Shown in pieces: positions 42,776 to 52,600 of a stretch of DNA of 64,000 nucleotides. The first letter of the stretch is position 1, and the number at the start of each line of letters is the position of its first letter. The notes beneath the pieces were generated by a model. It searched no databases. It saw only the letters and a program-made list of their open reading frames with translations, and had not been told where the DNA came from. This DNA is from Ceriagrion tenellum. Its lineage: Eukaryota; Arthropoda; Insecta; Odonata; Coenagrionidae. The position numbers and the translations under genes were made by a program. The DNA lies in contig OY720639.1 of the NCBI GenBank assembly GCA_963169105.1, positions 84,116,593 through 84,180,592 of the forward strand, written 5' to 3'.

Positions 42776-43165
42776 TTACATCTACATACTATCCTGCGAG
42801 CAGCCGCATGGATGTGAGGCAGAGGATGTTAAGAAACCAGCCGTGTAAATATGTAAGGTTTTGGGAGGTGAAATGGTGACGTGTATTATGGGAGTGTATT
42901 TAGAGTAAATAGCTCAGTTTTTATTGTGATCGCTTATTGTGCGCGGCAAGAACGAGTTTTTTTACGTATCTGTTCGGCAATGCATTTATCTTATTTCATC
43001 GCTTCTGTCAGACCTAGAGATTTAGTGATGCGTCATGATAATATTCTCTATGTCGCTCTGAAACACACCAGTTCTGACATTCGTAAACAAGCTAAGACGA
43101 GCGTGTAGCCTCTGAGTCTCTAGGGGCTCCCACTTTAATCCCTCTAAAAGTTGTGAGACGTTAGA
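42776..43165 (-). mobile_element. CR1-like LINE 3' fragment
   Basis: On the minus strand, LLEGLKWEPLETQRLHARLS and the FRTGVFQSDIENIIM-like tail are readable, followed by the 3' UTR with GTGCGCGGCAAGAACGAG in reverse complement. The terminus at 42776 is the TGTAGATGTAA end of the family. It is one of the better-preserved coding tails. Confidence 0.8.
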
Positions 43166-43294
43166 GGAAGGTAAGATGTATAAGGATGCGTTTAAAAGGA
43201 ACGCAGACATGCTTACATACACATCCTTAGCATATGCGTAAAGATAACTTGCACCAATCCAAAAATGATTCCTGTTTGCCTTAAAAAAAGGGTC

Positions 43295-43570
43295 TTAAAA
43301 AGGCTGCATACCTCGGCCAAAAACGCTTCTGCAGATTCCTACACGCTTTTATTTTACGGCTCTGTTCTGCCATTTAAATCAAATCCACTTGCACAAAGCT
43401 CAAGAATAAAGACTATTATTTACGATAAGTGTTGGAAACTTTCGCTTTTTGCTGCTAACATAACTATTTTGACCGCGGAAGAAACGTTTATTTGACGAAA
43501 ATCAGACAATCGTTTTGGAGTACACGACGTATATGTCTAAAATTTCCAAGCTTTGGACGTATATAATGTT
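43295..43570 (-). mobile_element. MITE-B, 3' half only
   Basis: Reading in plus orientation it begins TTAAAAAGGCTGCATACCTCGGCCAA, the family terminus, then TTTACGGCTCTGTTCTG and ACCGCGGAAGAAACG as in the reverse of 57714. It breaks off in mid-element near 43570. Confidence 0.7.
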
Positions 43571-43619
43571 AGAACCGTAGGTGAAATATTAATATAAAAT
43601 CCAGTCAAGAAAAAATACA

Positions 43620-43720
43620 TAGGTACTTTACGCCGGCCCTTTTGGCGACAGCGTGAAGTCCTCGCACGCTAAACCGAGGCTCGCTAGTTCAAGTCTTGCC
43701 TGGGTGGTATTCTCACCATG
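43620..43720 (+). mobile_element. tRNA-like SINE head, third family
   Basis: TTTTGGCGACAGCGTGAAGT resembles an A box region. CCTCGCACGCTAAACCGAGG forms a 5-bp stem, and GCTAGTTCAAGTCTTGCC resembles a degenerate B box (GTTCAAGTC). It is followed by a body with TGGGTGGTATTCTCACCATG. Only one copy was found in the window, so it is tentative. Confidence 0.45.
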
Positions 43721-43924
43721 GCAAAGATGTTTGGGCTCGTTTATTCTACGTGTTATTCATGTGATTGAAACTGTTAAAAAACAGCAGCATTTTGGATATC
43801 AAAAAAGAAAAATAAAGTAATAAATGAATGATAACTCAACATGTATCATGTGAATTTAAAAAAAAACTACGGGGAAATACGATTGTTTTGGTTCCTCTCA
43901 TGACTCTGTACCACTAATTAATAC

Positions 43925-44012
43925 CAGTCGGGTATCCTCTGTAAAACATCTTCCTCCGCAAGTCGTAAGGTTAGCCAGTACTCAAGCCACCACACCAACC
44001 CGACCTCCGACG
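43925..44012 (-). mobile_element. tRNA-Val-like SINE, 5' fragment
   Basis: The minus strand reads GGTCGGGTTGGTGTGGTGGC, TTGAGTACTGGCTAACCTTA, then a shortened link to AGGAAGATGTTTTACAGAGG. Only the head is present, the B box is lost and the body is missing. Confidence 0.7.
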
Positions 44013-44913
44013 AGGGAGCGGGTATGAAGCATTATTGGAGGTGATTTCATATAAAGAAGCATGCAGGAATAAGGCATTATGTAAGTGTTTATAAAAATTG
44101 AGCCGCATTTCAAGGTCTTAAACCTATAAATGAACTCATTTGACTACTCCTAAATACCATAACGGAAAGGGAACGGCTCGGCGTAGTAGTGGTACGTACA
44201 TGGGAAAAAGTCGCCTCCTTTTTGCTTCTCCGGAAGACTTCAATTATTCTCCAATTTTTCTACCCACTCGCGAGCGGAAATGAAGGAATCAGTCGCCATC
44301 AAAACCGTTACACACAGTGAAATGAGAGTAATTTTCCAGTTATACACGGCCGACGCGAGGTATCCGCACTGTTGCCTTTTTACGAGGCGGCTACGGTACA
44401 TTTGGTGAAAATTTTCTCGAGTTATGATGGAGGGCATGCTCTATTTCCATTTTACAACTTAAGCAGTAGTTTCATCACGAAAAACTGTATATTATGAATA
44501 TATGTTGAAGAGAATTATGATGAAATTGCGCAGCAGTATGTGGCTGAAGCAAATGTAGGAATTTTGATGAGAGGTTTCAAATGACGTTAGTTTGTTAATG
44601 TGAACTATATTCAGGGGGTTTAAAATTCCCTTTTAGCTCTGGTATTTTACGTCAGCCAAAAATTCTGATACCCCCAATAGAGTTGAAGGATTCCCACATA
44701 CGTTAAATGCAAATAATTTAAGAAGTAAACGTCATACGCATCAGGGTGATTAGCTGATTTCTGATAGATTCACACTTCATTCGAGGTCGAAATAGTTACG
44801 TGAAAAGTAAATAGGGTATAGTTAAAATATGAATCGTAAATATTATTTTTCAAATATTTTATGATCATGGTTTGACTAATTTTGAAGGTGCGGTGGTCTA
44901 GCCGCGTAAACTC
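44013..44913. other. Unassigned DNA
   Basis: Nothing firm. GGTGCGGTGGTCTAGCCGCG at 44887 looks like a SINE A box cut off by the MITE-B insertion, but it is too short to call. Confidence 0.5.
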
Positions 44914-45405
44914 TTAAGGGGGCTGTACAACTCGGCCGCAAACGCCCCTTTAGTTCTGGCTTCTACCGCCACCTAGGAGAGATCTTCGCCTTCCCCTCTA
45001 TAACCATCCCCGGACAACAGCGCCACTAATGGCACGGAGTCATCTGCGTTGCAAAGGTTCACGAGAAGTTCACTGCGACGTTATAATTTGCAATATCCAA
45101 CATTTTGATAAACCTTAATAGCGTTGAAGTATACTCACAATAAATGCAAAGATCTTAAGAAATATACGACGTACGCGTCACGGCGAACATCTAATTTCCG
45201 ATAGATTCACGTTTCATTCGAGGTCGAAATAGTTATATGAACAGCAAAACGCGAAAAGTTCCATCACTTATTTTAAATAATAATCCTTACTCTTGAGCCC
45301 TGTGCAAACGGATTTGCTTTAAGTAACAGAACAGAACCATAAAATGTAATCGCCTAGGCGTCTGCATTCCCTTCTCTTTGAAAATGCTTCTTTGGCCATA
45401 CAAAT
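44914..45405 (+). mobile_element. MITE-B, left end intact
   Basis: Starts TTAAGGGGGCTGTACAACTC, then GGCCGCAAACGCC, TTCTACCGCCACC, GAGATCTTCGCCTTCCCC and CAACATTTTGAT. The right terminus is only loosely recognisable (TTTGGCCATACAAAT). Length is about 490 bp, with no ORF. Confidence 0.75.
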
Positions 45406-45559
45406 TCTATATCCATGTCTCTTACACTAAACCCACTGCCCTCCAAAATACTTTCCAGATACGTAAACTGCTCGACTGACGAAGGATAAAAATTATCCAT
45501 AAAAAAGGGCAGACAAAATACAAAATCTGGGTATTAAATTTCATGTGCTGAGGTATCTT

Positions 45560-45920
45560 GCCAAAAAAAGCTTGATCTGCAAAATCGGACGAAACAGGGA
45601 GTTTGTTTCCATCATAGAACTGACGACCTCTCTCTCTTTCGTAACTACCCGACATACTGGCTCGCTTTCCTTTTCCGCCGAAGCGCTTCGACAAACGCGA
45701 CGCTCCATCGCGCGAATGAATTCCAATTTGGCCCCCAATTCCCGAATCCTTTCTCTTCCGTCCCCTCTCTCTCTCTCTCGCCGAATCATCACACCCTCTT
45801 CCTCGCGGGCAGACTACACTCTCACAAATGCACAAACGCAGATTCCAGCGCGGTCAATTGAAGGAGAGAACGGTTTCATCGCCGCGGCGACCGATTCACT
45901 TAACGAACGGTGAGAGTGTC
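45560..45920. other. GC-rich block with a CTCT tract
   Basis: Many CpGs (TCGACAAACGCGACGCTCC, GCCGCGGCGACCG) and a (CT)n run at about 45762-45780. Frames open on both strands (122 and 137 codons) share no recognisable domain. It is a candidate regulatory region or untranslated exon. Confidence 0.45.
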
Positions 45921-46064
45921 CTGTGATTAGATCAGCCTCTCAAGCCTGCCTTGTCCTCTCACTATCACCACAAGCCAGAAACATTTCACTTTCATGCTGA
46001 TTCATGCCACCAGAGATTACACATAAAATCTCCGTCCGTAAAATAGGTTGCATAGAATCTCTCA

Positions 46065-46400
46065 TTGGTCGTTCAATCTTAGGATTGAGTGACTGCAGCC
46101 CTCCACCCTTCCCTATCTAATGCTAGTTCCTTTACCTCCTGGTATCTCTTCCTATGTACTTTTATCTTTATTTGGTCGATGATCCTATTCCTTGGTCTTC
46201 CTCTGGGGACTTTTCCCTCAATTTTGCCTTCAATTATGTTCTTCACAATCCCATAGTGTCTCAGGGTGTGTCCAATCCATTTTGTTCTCCTTTTCTATAT
46301 GGAGTTCCATGAAGAATTTTCCTCTTCTGCTCTTTGGTGCGCTTTATCATTTCTAAATCTCTTAATTTCAGCATCTAGGCTCGGTTAATTCCATAAAGAG
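46065..46400 (-). mobile_element. Endonuclease/RT-type LINE, ORF2 C-terminal remnant
   Basis: The minus strand reads IGHTLRHYGIVKNIIEGKIE, GKVPRGRPRNRIIDQIKIKV, HRKRYQEVKELALDREGWRA and AVTQS before the stop. It closely parallels the 15690 copy, including the same 3' end ATTGAACGACCAATG. Upstream (46270-46400) it decays. Confidence 0.8.
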
Positions 46401-46839
46401 AAACCATAATTCTGCTACCGCAAGTTTCAATTACTAATGCATGCTTCCTGAGACAATGTATATAATCGACGTCCGCAAAAGAGGCAGTATACATCATACA
46501 TGAAGAGGTTTCAGGCGATGAAGATGAAGCGTGGATATTTCCAAACCTAGGCTAGATTCTAATTTTCAAATCTAGGATAAACTCAATGGAAGAAAACATC
46601 TTTCTACTCCCACAAGTTTTGAATACTACCTCCATAACGTTCCACAGTTTTAAGTCTCGAACATTCTCGCACAGATTACAGCTTTCGTCGCGCGCCGGGC
46701 AAAATCAAGAGGGTTAGTTGATATCATATCGCTGTTTTCTTGGTGGAACTGATTATTATTAGGTTGATCTACTACTTAATCAGAGTGTGGTCACTAAGTT
46801 ACCTTACCGCAGCTACTGCATACAACGTAGCTAATTAGA
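46401..46839. other. Unassigned DNA
   Basis: Nothing recognised. Confidence 0.5.
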
Positions 46840-47540
46840 CTGCTGAACCAGTTCAATACCTAGGAATTAAACTGTATATTGACCTCTAGTTGGGTAAATA
46901 CATATATTCATTCTGGGCATAACTTTTCAAGTAAATCGATGGTTGGGATTGATTTAAAAAGTTCGACATCAAGTTACACGGAAAGTTAAATTTGAGCGAT
47001 GCGTAGCAGCTAGAATTAGATTGTTTAACTAATTAATTACAATGAATTTCCAGGAAAGAAAACCGCCATTCTTACCACAACTATTGCTTACAGTGTAGCT
47101 AATTAGAGACTGCAGAAGCTTTTAAATGCCTCGGAGTTAAACTGGCTATTGACTTCTTATTTGGCAAACATGATCATTGGGAAATAACTGGTCTAAATAA
47201 TCGTTAACAGGAATTCACTAAACAAGTATGATGATAAAGTTAGATAAATCAGCTACCACTGCCTTGTTAGACTCCATTTGGAACGACCTGTCAGTACGTA
47301 TTGAGTTATGATTGAGAATTCGAGCAAGGACGCCAGCAGCGACGATTGCCGATATATCTAAAAGGCCGTTTTGATCATTTGATTAGTGTTACAATCCTTC
47401 TGCAAAGATTGGAATGGGAATCGCTTCATAATCGTCGATTCAAATTTAGACATAATCCTCTTTGTCCCAAACCAGGTTATTTTCTGATGACATCGACAGC
47501 ATCCAACAAACTACGACATACTACGACAGATTAGATCATG
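46840..47540 (+). mobile_element. CR1-like LINE, diverged with internal duplication
   Basis: VQYLGIKLYIDL (about 46850) and AFKCLGVKLAIDFLFGK (about 47120) are two copies of the K-Y-L-G-V-x-L motif at the end of the RT palm, so part of the element is duplicated with an offset of about 270 bp. Further on, ISVTILLQRLEWESLHNRRF (about 47380) is the S-V-T-x-x-L-x-x-L-x-W-x-S-L-x-x-R-R motif of the C-terminal tail. Frames are broken between them. Confidence 0.65.
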
Positions 47541-48529
47541 AGAATAAAATAAGGGGAATAGACAGCGGAAGGAAAAGGTTAAAAAGTCACCTTTTCCGCA
47601 AATGACGAGACACTATAACAGTTTCCAATGAGACTTTTAATTAGGTTTGTCGATAGGTACTATAACTAATTAAATTATATGGTTTCTATTTATTGTATTA
47701 TTATCTAGTAGGTAAGTAATAAATGCTAACAATATGTATAGCTCTTATTTTGCATTGGTCTTTTATCTAGATACATTTGTGCAGTCGAAAAATACATTTA
47801 TACTCACGTTATCTGTCATTCGCAGTATTGCTCTATTGTAGGGTATGTTTGTTAAATTTTACCTCTTGATAAGAATTAGCAGGTTTTTGCTAGCGCATTA
47901 GTAGTCACACTTAATTAAATTTAAGGTGGCTTTCGCTTGACTATGTGAGTCAAGACAAATACTTAATAACACATTTTTATTTATTCAGTTAAAAATCCTG
48001 CATTCGCCGATAAAATGGGTAACCTGTTGACAATCAATATTAGGGCACAAATTATGTCGATGTTTTCACGGTTATAGTTTAATGACTAATTGCGTGCAGC
48101 CATAGGAGCTGACTGCAGCGCCAATTACATGGAACTACCACGTTTTTCCTTCTGTCAAGTCAGTATTTCGCTAATAACTTAAAAAAATGGATGGTAAGAT
48201 GCCTAAATTTAATATTTATTCTGTTTCTCATGACTTCCGCTTCTCATAAAGCGTTTTAATAAAAAGCTTGAATGCGCTTTCTCGTTCAAATCGACGTTTT
48301 CCTACAGAAGAATTCTAATCCAAGCAATTTCCATAAGAGCCTATGTTAAAGGCTTCTCTTTCAAGGCTGAAGTAGCATTGCAATAAAATTAGCTAGGAAA
48401 CTCTGCTTCATTGCCATCTCACTTTATAAACAACGTGAAATTCTGATATATCGTGGGGATCACAGATACAAAGCACATGCGGTACAGTATTGAAGAAACT
48501 AGGTAATGATTAGCGTATAATAGGAGGGG
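47541..48529. other. Unassigned AT-rich DNA
   Basis: No recognised element or exon. Confidence 0.55.
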
Positions 48530-49073
48530 CCTTGGATGAAAAAGTTGAAGAGAGATGCTACTCCGCTCTGGTTAGGCCACACCTCGAATACGCCACGAGC
48601 ATTTGGGACACTGGTCATCAAGATTTAGCAAAAAAAATTAATAAAATACAAATAAAAGCCGCACGCTTCGATAATAACTGCTACGAGTGAACATATAGTG
48701 TTTCATAGCTCTTAGAGGGGTTAAGGTGGGAGCCCCTAGAGACTCGGAGGCTACACGCTAGGATTAGTTTGCTTGAGAAATTCAGAGCTAGTGTGTTTCT
48801 GAGCGACAAAGAAAACATTATCATGACGCCTCACTACATCTCTAGGTCTGACGGAAGCGAAAAAATCATTGCCGAACCGATAGATACAAAAACTCGTTCT
48901 TTCCGCGCCCAATAAGCGACCTTAATAAAAACTGAGCTCCACTGAGTACACTCCAATAATACACGTCACCGTTTCACCTCCCAAAACCTTATCCCTCACA
49001 TCTTCACACGGCTGGTGTTCTAACACCCCCTGTCACACGTCCATGCGGCGACTCGCAGGGTAGAATGTAGATA
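48530..49073 (+). mobile_element. CR1-like LINE, best tail copy
   Basis: YSALVRPHLEYATSIWD, then LAKKINKIQIKAARF, a stop, then a GWEPLETRRLHARISLLEKF-like tail in a new frame and FRASVFLSDKENIIMTPHYI. The 3' UTR is complete: CTGAGCTCC, TTTCACCTCCCAAAACC, CGGCTGGTGTTCTAACACCC and GCAGGGTAGAATGTAGAT. Length and order make this the reference for the other fragments of the family. It lacks the RT core and is dead. Confidence 0.85.
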
Positions 49074-49099
49074 AGACAAAATTTATAGATGTTATTTAC

Positions 49100-49239
49100 A
49101 AGTTTTCACAAAATCTGGAATAAATAGAAGTTCGGTCCGAGTTACCTTAATATGGTTAGGTGTAATACATGCTGGCGATAATTCACCCCCTCCAAAGCAC
49201 CCTCGAAGTGACATGCAGGGTTTTAATGTGGATATGTTA
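49100..49239 (+). mobile_element. Possible LINE 3' tail
   Basis: TGGTTAGGTGTAATACATGC, TGGCGATAATTCACCCCCTC and GTGGATATG resemble the tail at 50000-50165 (TGTTGGCGAAAGTTAATATT, GATAACTCATCCCCAGCC). Two diverged copies of one tail are likely, but no coding part is seen. Confidence 0.35.
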
Positions 49240-49720
49240 GCCTTCCTCTTCCACCGAGCCACGTAGGCAATGACCAATCACCGCTCCTCACGCTACCCAA
49301 AACTAGCGCCGAGCACGAGTGACCGGCGATCGGCGAGTCGACCTGAAGCGGCAGAGGACGGGATGCCCGGGATATTTCTCCTTCATCGCGTTTTAATCAC
49401 ACCTCAAATCAACACATAGCGTGCGCGAAAATCCCGCTCGTCCTCTCTCATCCCCAGCAATCGAAAGATACCGATCGTCCGCACGCCGATTCGATCTATG
49501 CATTCATCGCGGATCGCCCGTTTACCTGCCGCGATGGATTTCCAATCAAACTCGCTCGCGCGTTCCATTAGCCCAGTGGCAATAATGGCTTCCGGGCACT
49601 GGTTATATCGTGATGCGCGACGGGCACAGAGGTTCGGCCGATTTACGTCGATTCCAGTGCGCTGAATTAATAAGTTCGACGGAAGGTTACCATCTTTATC
49701 CTCCTTCGGAGATCCACGGC
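49240..49720. other. CpG-retaining GC-rich island
   Basis: Dense CpG with no strand skew (GATCGGCGAGTCGACC, CGTCCGCACGCCGATTCG, CGCGGATCGCCCG). No open frame longer than about 60 codons lies within it. Retained CpG in an AT-rich setting suggests an unmethylated, constrained region such as an enhancer or promoter. That is inference. Confidence 0.5.
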
Positions 49721-49800
49721 CAGTGTGTCTGTACTCACTCCGAGATACATCAACAATATGAAGGTGACGGTTGAATCACAATATGAAGATATTTCTAATG

Positions 49801-49900
49801 GATAGATCAATTGTATCCATACAATTTAGTACTTTTCTACAGAATTTCTTTTTGTGCGGTACAATGCGTTTCACCGACTTGCGGCATCATCCGGTATATA
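49801..49900 (-). mobile_element. Single arm of the hammerhead-like hairpin family
   Basis: Matches the left arm of the 31648 element: ATTTAGTACTTTTCTACAGAATT, a gap, then CACCGACTTGCGGCATCATC. On the minus strand at about 49859-49895 the motif is CGGATGA, stem II CCGCAAGTCGG, intact GAAAC, then GCATT-GTACC. The GAAA core is good, the CTGATGA core has one change and the cleavage triplet is ATT. There is no second arm. Confidence 0.6.
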
Positions 49901-49999
49901 CAGATCATTTGATCAGACTGGTATCCGAACCAGGCACTCAGAGGCATATCATATTTTGCATTTAGCCTGAATTGCTCTTGTATCTCGCTAATGTTGTAG

Positions 50000-50165
50000 C
50001 ATCATAGATGAACTCACTAGTGTCTGCAGCATTAGTTGTATATCTATTGTGTAAGGCATGTTGGCGAAAGTTAATATTCGTACATTATAGTGCACGTTGG
50101 TGATAACTCATCCCCAGCCAGACAAGCACGAGTTGGCTTGCGAGGAAATATGTAGATGTAGATAT
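50000..50165 (+). mobile_element. LINE 3' tail ending in ATGTAGATGTAGAT
   Basis: Ends GGAAATATGTAGATGTAGAT after CATCCCCAGCCAGACAAGC. It is the same terminal hexamer repeat as the CR1-like LINEs, but with a different 3' UTR. Confidence 0.5.
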
Positions 50166-50229
50166 TGACTACGTACTGTATCATTTGTGCCATTTTCGTG
50201 CTGAATATGGTTCGAGCCATCAAATTGCA

Positions 50230-50694
50230 CGAACGCTCAGCACAGCTGCGTGTGAGTTACATTTTTTCCGTTACAATGCGAGAGTATGAGTCCTACGAGG
50301 AGACAAAAATTTCGGACGCGCGTGGAGAAAATTGCACGAAGAGGAGGGAATTCATAGCGCTCAGGCGAAGCGAATAGAAAGAGTAAAAAAAAACACATTA
50401 AGGGAAGGACAAGATCGCCGTTGTGAAAGGACACCGAGACGATAAACTCCATTCTCATGAGGGGACGAGAGAAGAGATGAAGAAAGGAGAGGGCTGGATT
50501 TGGGGAACGGCCCAGAGCATGCTTTGGGAGGATAGTAGGTGATGTGAACCCCCAGGAGGAGCGGGCGAAGGAGTGTGGGAGGGAGGGTAGATGGCGGATA
50601 GGGGAAGAATAGAAAGCGTGGGAGCCACGAGGGTCCACGTGCGAGGTCCAGAGAAAGGTCAAAGAATAAATAGAAAAAGAAAATTTGGAGAGAC
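50230..50694. other. Purine-rich block
   Basis: G+A-rich on the plus strand. Two minus-strand frames of 181 and 129 codons over the same bases are Ser/Pro/Phe-rich and compositional. Possibly regulatory. Confidence 0.4.
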
Positions 50695-51160
50695 TTAAGG
50701 GGGCTGTATACCTCGGCCGAAAACAACCTTTTATTTCTTGCTCCTGCCATTGCCTAGACGAAATCCTCGCCTTTTTCTCCATTCTTCGTCCCAGACAACA
50801 TCGTCACGTAGGACACAATGGACATTACGTTGCTAAGGTTCACGAGAATGTTCACTGAGACGTTATAATTCGTAACTTTCAACATTTTGATGATTCTTTA
50901 TAGAGATGAAGGATTTCCACTTACAGTGAGTGCAAAGAAACTTAGAAATATACGTCATACACGTCAAAGCGATCGTATAAATTTCGAAAAATTCACGTTT
51001 CTTCCGCGGTCAAAATAGCTTTGTAAACAGCAAAGGGTGAAAAGCTACAACATTTATTGTAAATATTAATCCTTATATCAGAGGACTATGCCAACAAATT
51101 TGCTTTTAACAACAGAACAGAACCGTAAATTAAAAAGTGTGGGAGTCTGCAAAAGCTCAA
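50695..51160 (+). mobile_element. MITE-B, left end intact, right end lost
   Basis: Starts TTAAGGGGGCTGTATACCTC then GGCCGAAAAC, probably closest to the family consensus end. Interior: GTTCACGAGAATGTTCACTG, CAACATTTTGATGATTC, TTCCGCGGTCAAAATAGC and AACAGAACAGAACCGTAAA. It stops near 51160 before the right terminus. Confidence 0.8.
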
Positions 51161-51480
51161 AAGAAGACCAAAGGTTTTTGCTACTAAACGCCAAATGAAA
51201 TGGGGCTCCAGAGGCTTTTTTATTCGGGTTGATGATAGTTAAATTACATTAAAATAAACAGAAAATTAATGCTTGAACGCTTCTACTCGTCATTTACACG
51301 AAAGACTGCTCATAAATTCTGACAAAGATACGAAGAACTTAACCGGGTCAAAGCAGAAAGAGTCTTGGCAGTCTCTATCTCGCTAGAACCCAGAGCGAGT
51401 TAAGTCTTTCCTGGCGTGGACGAAATTCGTGGGAACAAAACGAGAGAACTGAGCAACACACAAATGATCGGTTTTGTCAC
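51161..51480. other. Unassigned DNA
   Basis: Nothing recognised. Confidence 0.45.
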
Positions 51481-51560
51481 ACTGTTGACATCATTAGGTC
51501 ACTTGATGATGGTGCCTATGTGACGAAACCAGCCGTGCATTAAAGTAATCACGTAAAACC
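51481..51560 (+). other. CTTGATGA...CGAAACC motif
   Basis: CACTTGATGATGGTGCCTAT then GTGACGAAACCAGCC has the spacing of a hammerhead-like core (one change in the first box) with a weak stem between. The same layout is frequent in 3' regions of arthropod retroelements. The element itself is not identifiable. Confidence 0.35.
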
Positions 51561-52249
51561 ACACCTTGTTACTGTACTTAGCTTCTAGCGATGAAAAATA
51601 TTATTTGGAGCAGTGCACGATTTTATCCATCCAATGGTATTAGTATATAAGAGCGCCTGCCCCATTTCTCCATCTTTTATAAGCGCCGTATGGTAAAAAC
51701 ATAATAGTTTGATCAACTGGAGTATAATCCTGGCGATGGAAACCACAAAGTTCTGAATAAGCCTTTCCTCGAGTAGCGTAGTGTTCACCACCCTTAAGCC
51801 CTTAGCATTTTATGCAAAATACCTGTCAGGGAAAATTTAAAATATTCTAAGTCTTTCATTAGGTGAATGACTCTTCAAAACATTAATTTTAAAATCTTTC
51901 TCTAGGTAAATGGCCCTTTCTTTATTCACACAAATTATGGCGTAAATGCGCACAACTCTGATGCCAGATCGCTTGAAAAGTTGAACGTTTTCTAATACTC
52001 ACCAGAGTTTAGCAATTGCAACCGCCTTTATCGCATGTCTGGAGATGGAATGCAACATGATCGTTCACGCGGAGAAATTAACCGCTAGGCACTCCCCTCG
52101 AAAGCAGTAAAACCAGAAATTTCGCCGTGGGTACAGCGCTTTGATCTATGAGCACCGGGCAAGCAAGAACCCTCAGACCGTTTTACCGATCCGCTTCCCA
52201 CCCGACGCATTCATGTCTTTCCTCATCCTTTTCACCGCTTTAACGTCGC
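51561..52249. other. Unassigned DNA
   Basis: Nothing recognised. Confidence 0.5.
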
Positions 52250-52600
52250 CTTTCGCGTTCGCCGCAGGAAAATGAGAAAGAAGGAGGAATACGGGAAGCT
52301 GGAGAAGACAAGACAAAGGGATGTGGGTACATATGGGCGAGAGAGTATAACCCGAGGCCCAGGGAGATCGGCTGAGAGGGCTCCGGGCATGCGGTTGCGG
52401 AATAGGTGGTTGTCTGGAAAGTGTCGGCCTTCCTTGAAGGCGGTGGTGAGGATTTTTTTAAATCCAAAAGGAAGGTAAGGGTGGAAGGCATCAGCAGGCA
52501 GTGTGCGGAGGGAAGCAAAAAGGGACCATTTTCCTCAATTCACGTTCGCAATCCCTGCTTCAATTTTCCCAACCCGTCGCCTCCTCTTTGACTCACACGG
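52250..52600. other. Purine-rich, GC-richer block
   Basis: GAAGGAGG, GGAGAAGAC and GGCGAGAGAG motifs dominate the plus strand. Overlapping frames on both strands are compositional. Confidence 0.4.

Noticed and set aside
42416..42817. 133-codon plus-strand frame
   Set aside because: Ser/Pro-rich product of a pyrimidine-rich stretch that runs into the 3' end of a minus-strand LINE.
43620..43720. A functional tRNA gene
   Set aside because: The acceptor stem does not close, the anticodon loop is too long and the B box is degenerate; SINE head is the better call.
44880..44912. tRNA-like A box before MITE-B
   Set aside because: Only about 25 bases and no B box, so it cannot be told from chance.
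45422..45835. 137-codon minus-strand frame and the 122-codon plus-strand frame over it
   Set aside because: The two strands are open over the same GC-rich, CT-repeat-containing bases; no domain in either.
50237..50782. 181-codon minus-strand open frame
   Set aside because: It lies in a purine-rich block, overlaps another long frame (50361-50750) in a different register, and runs into the start of MITE-B. Composition effect.
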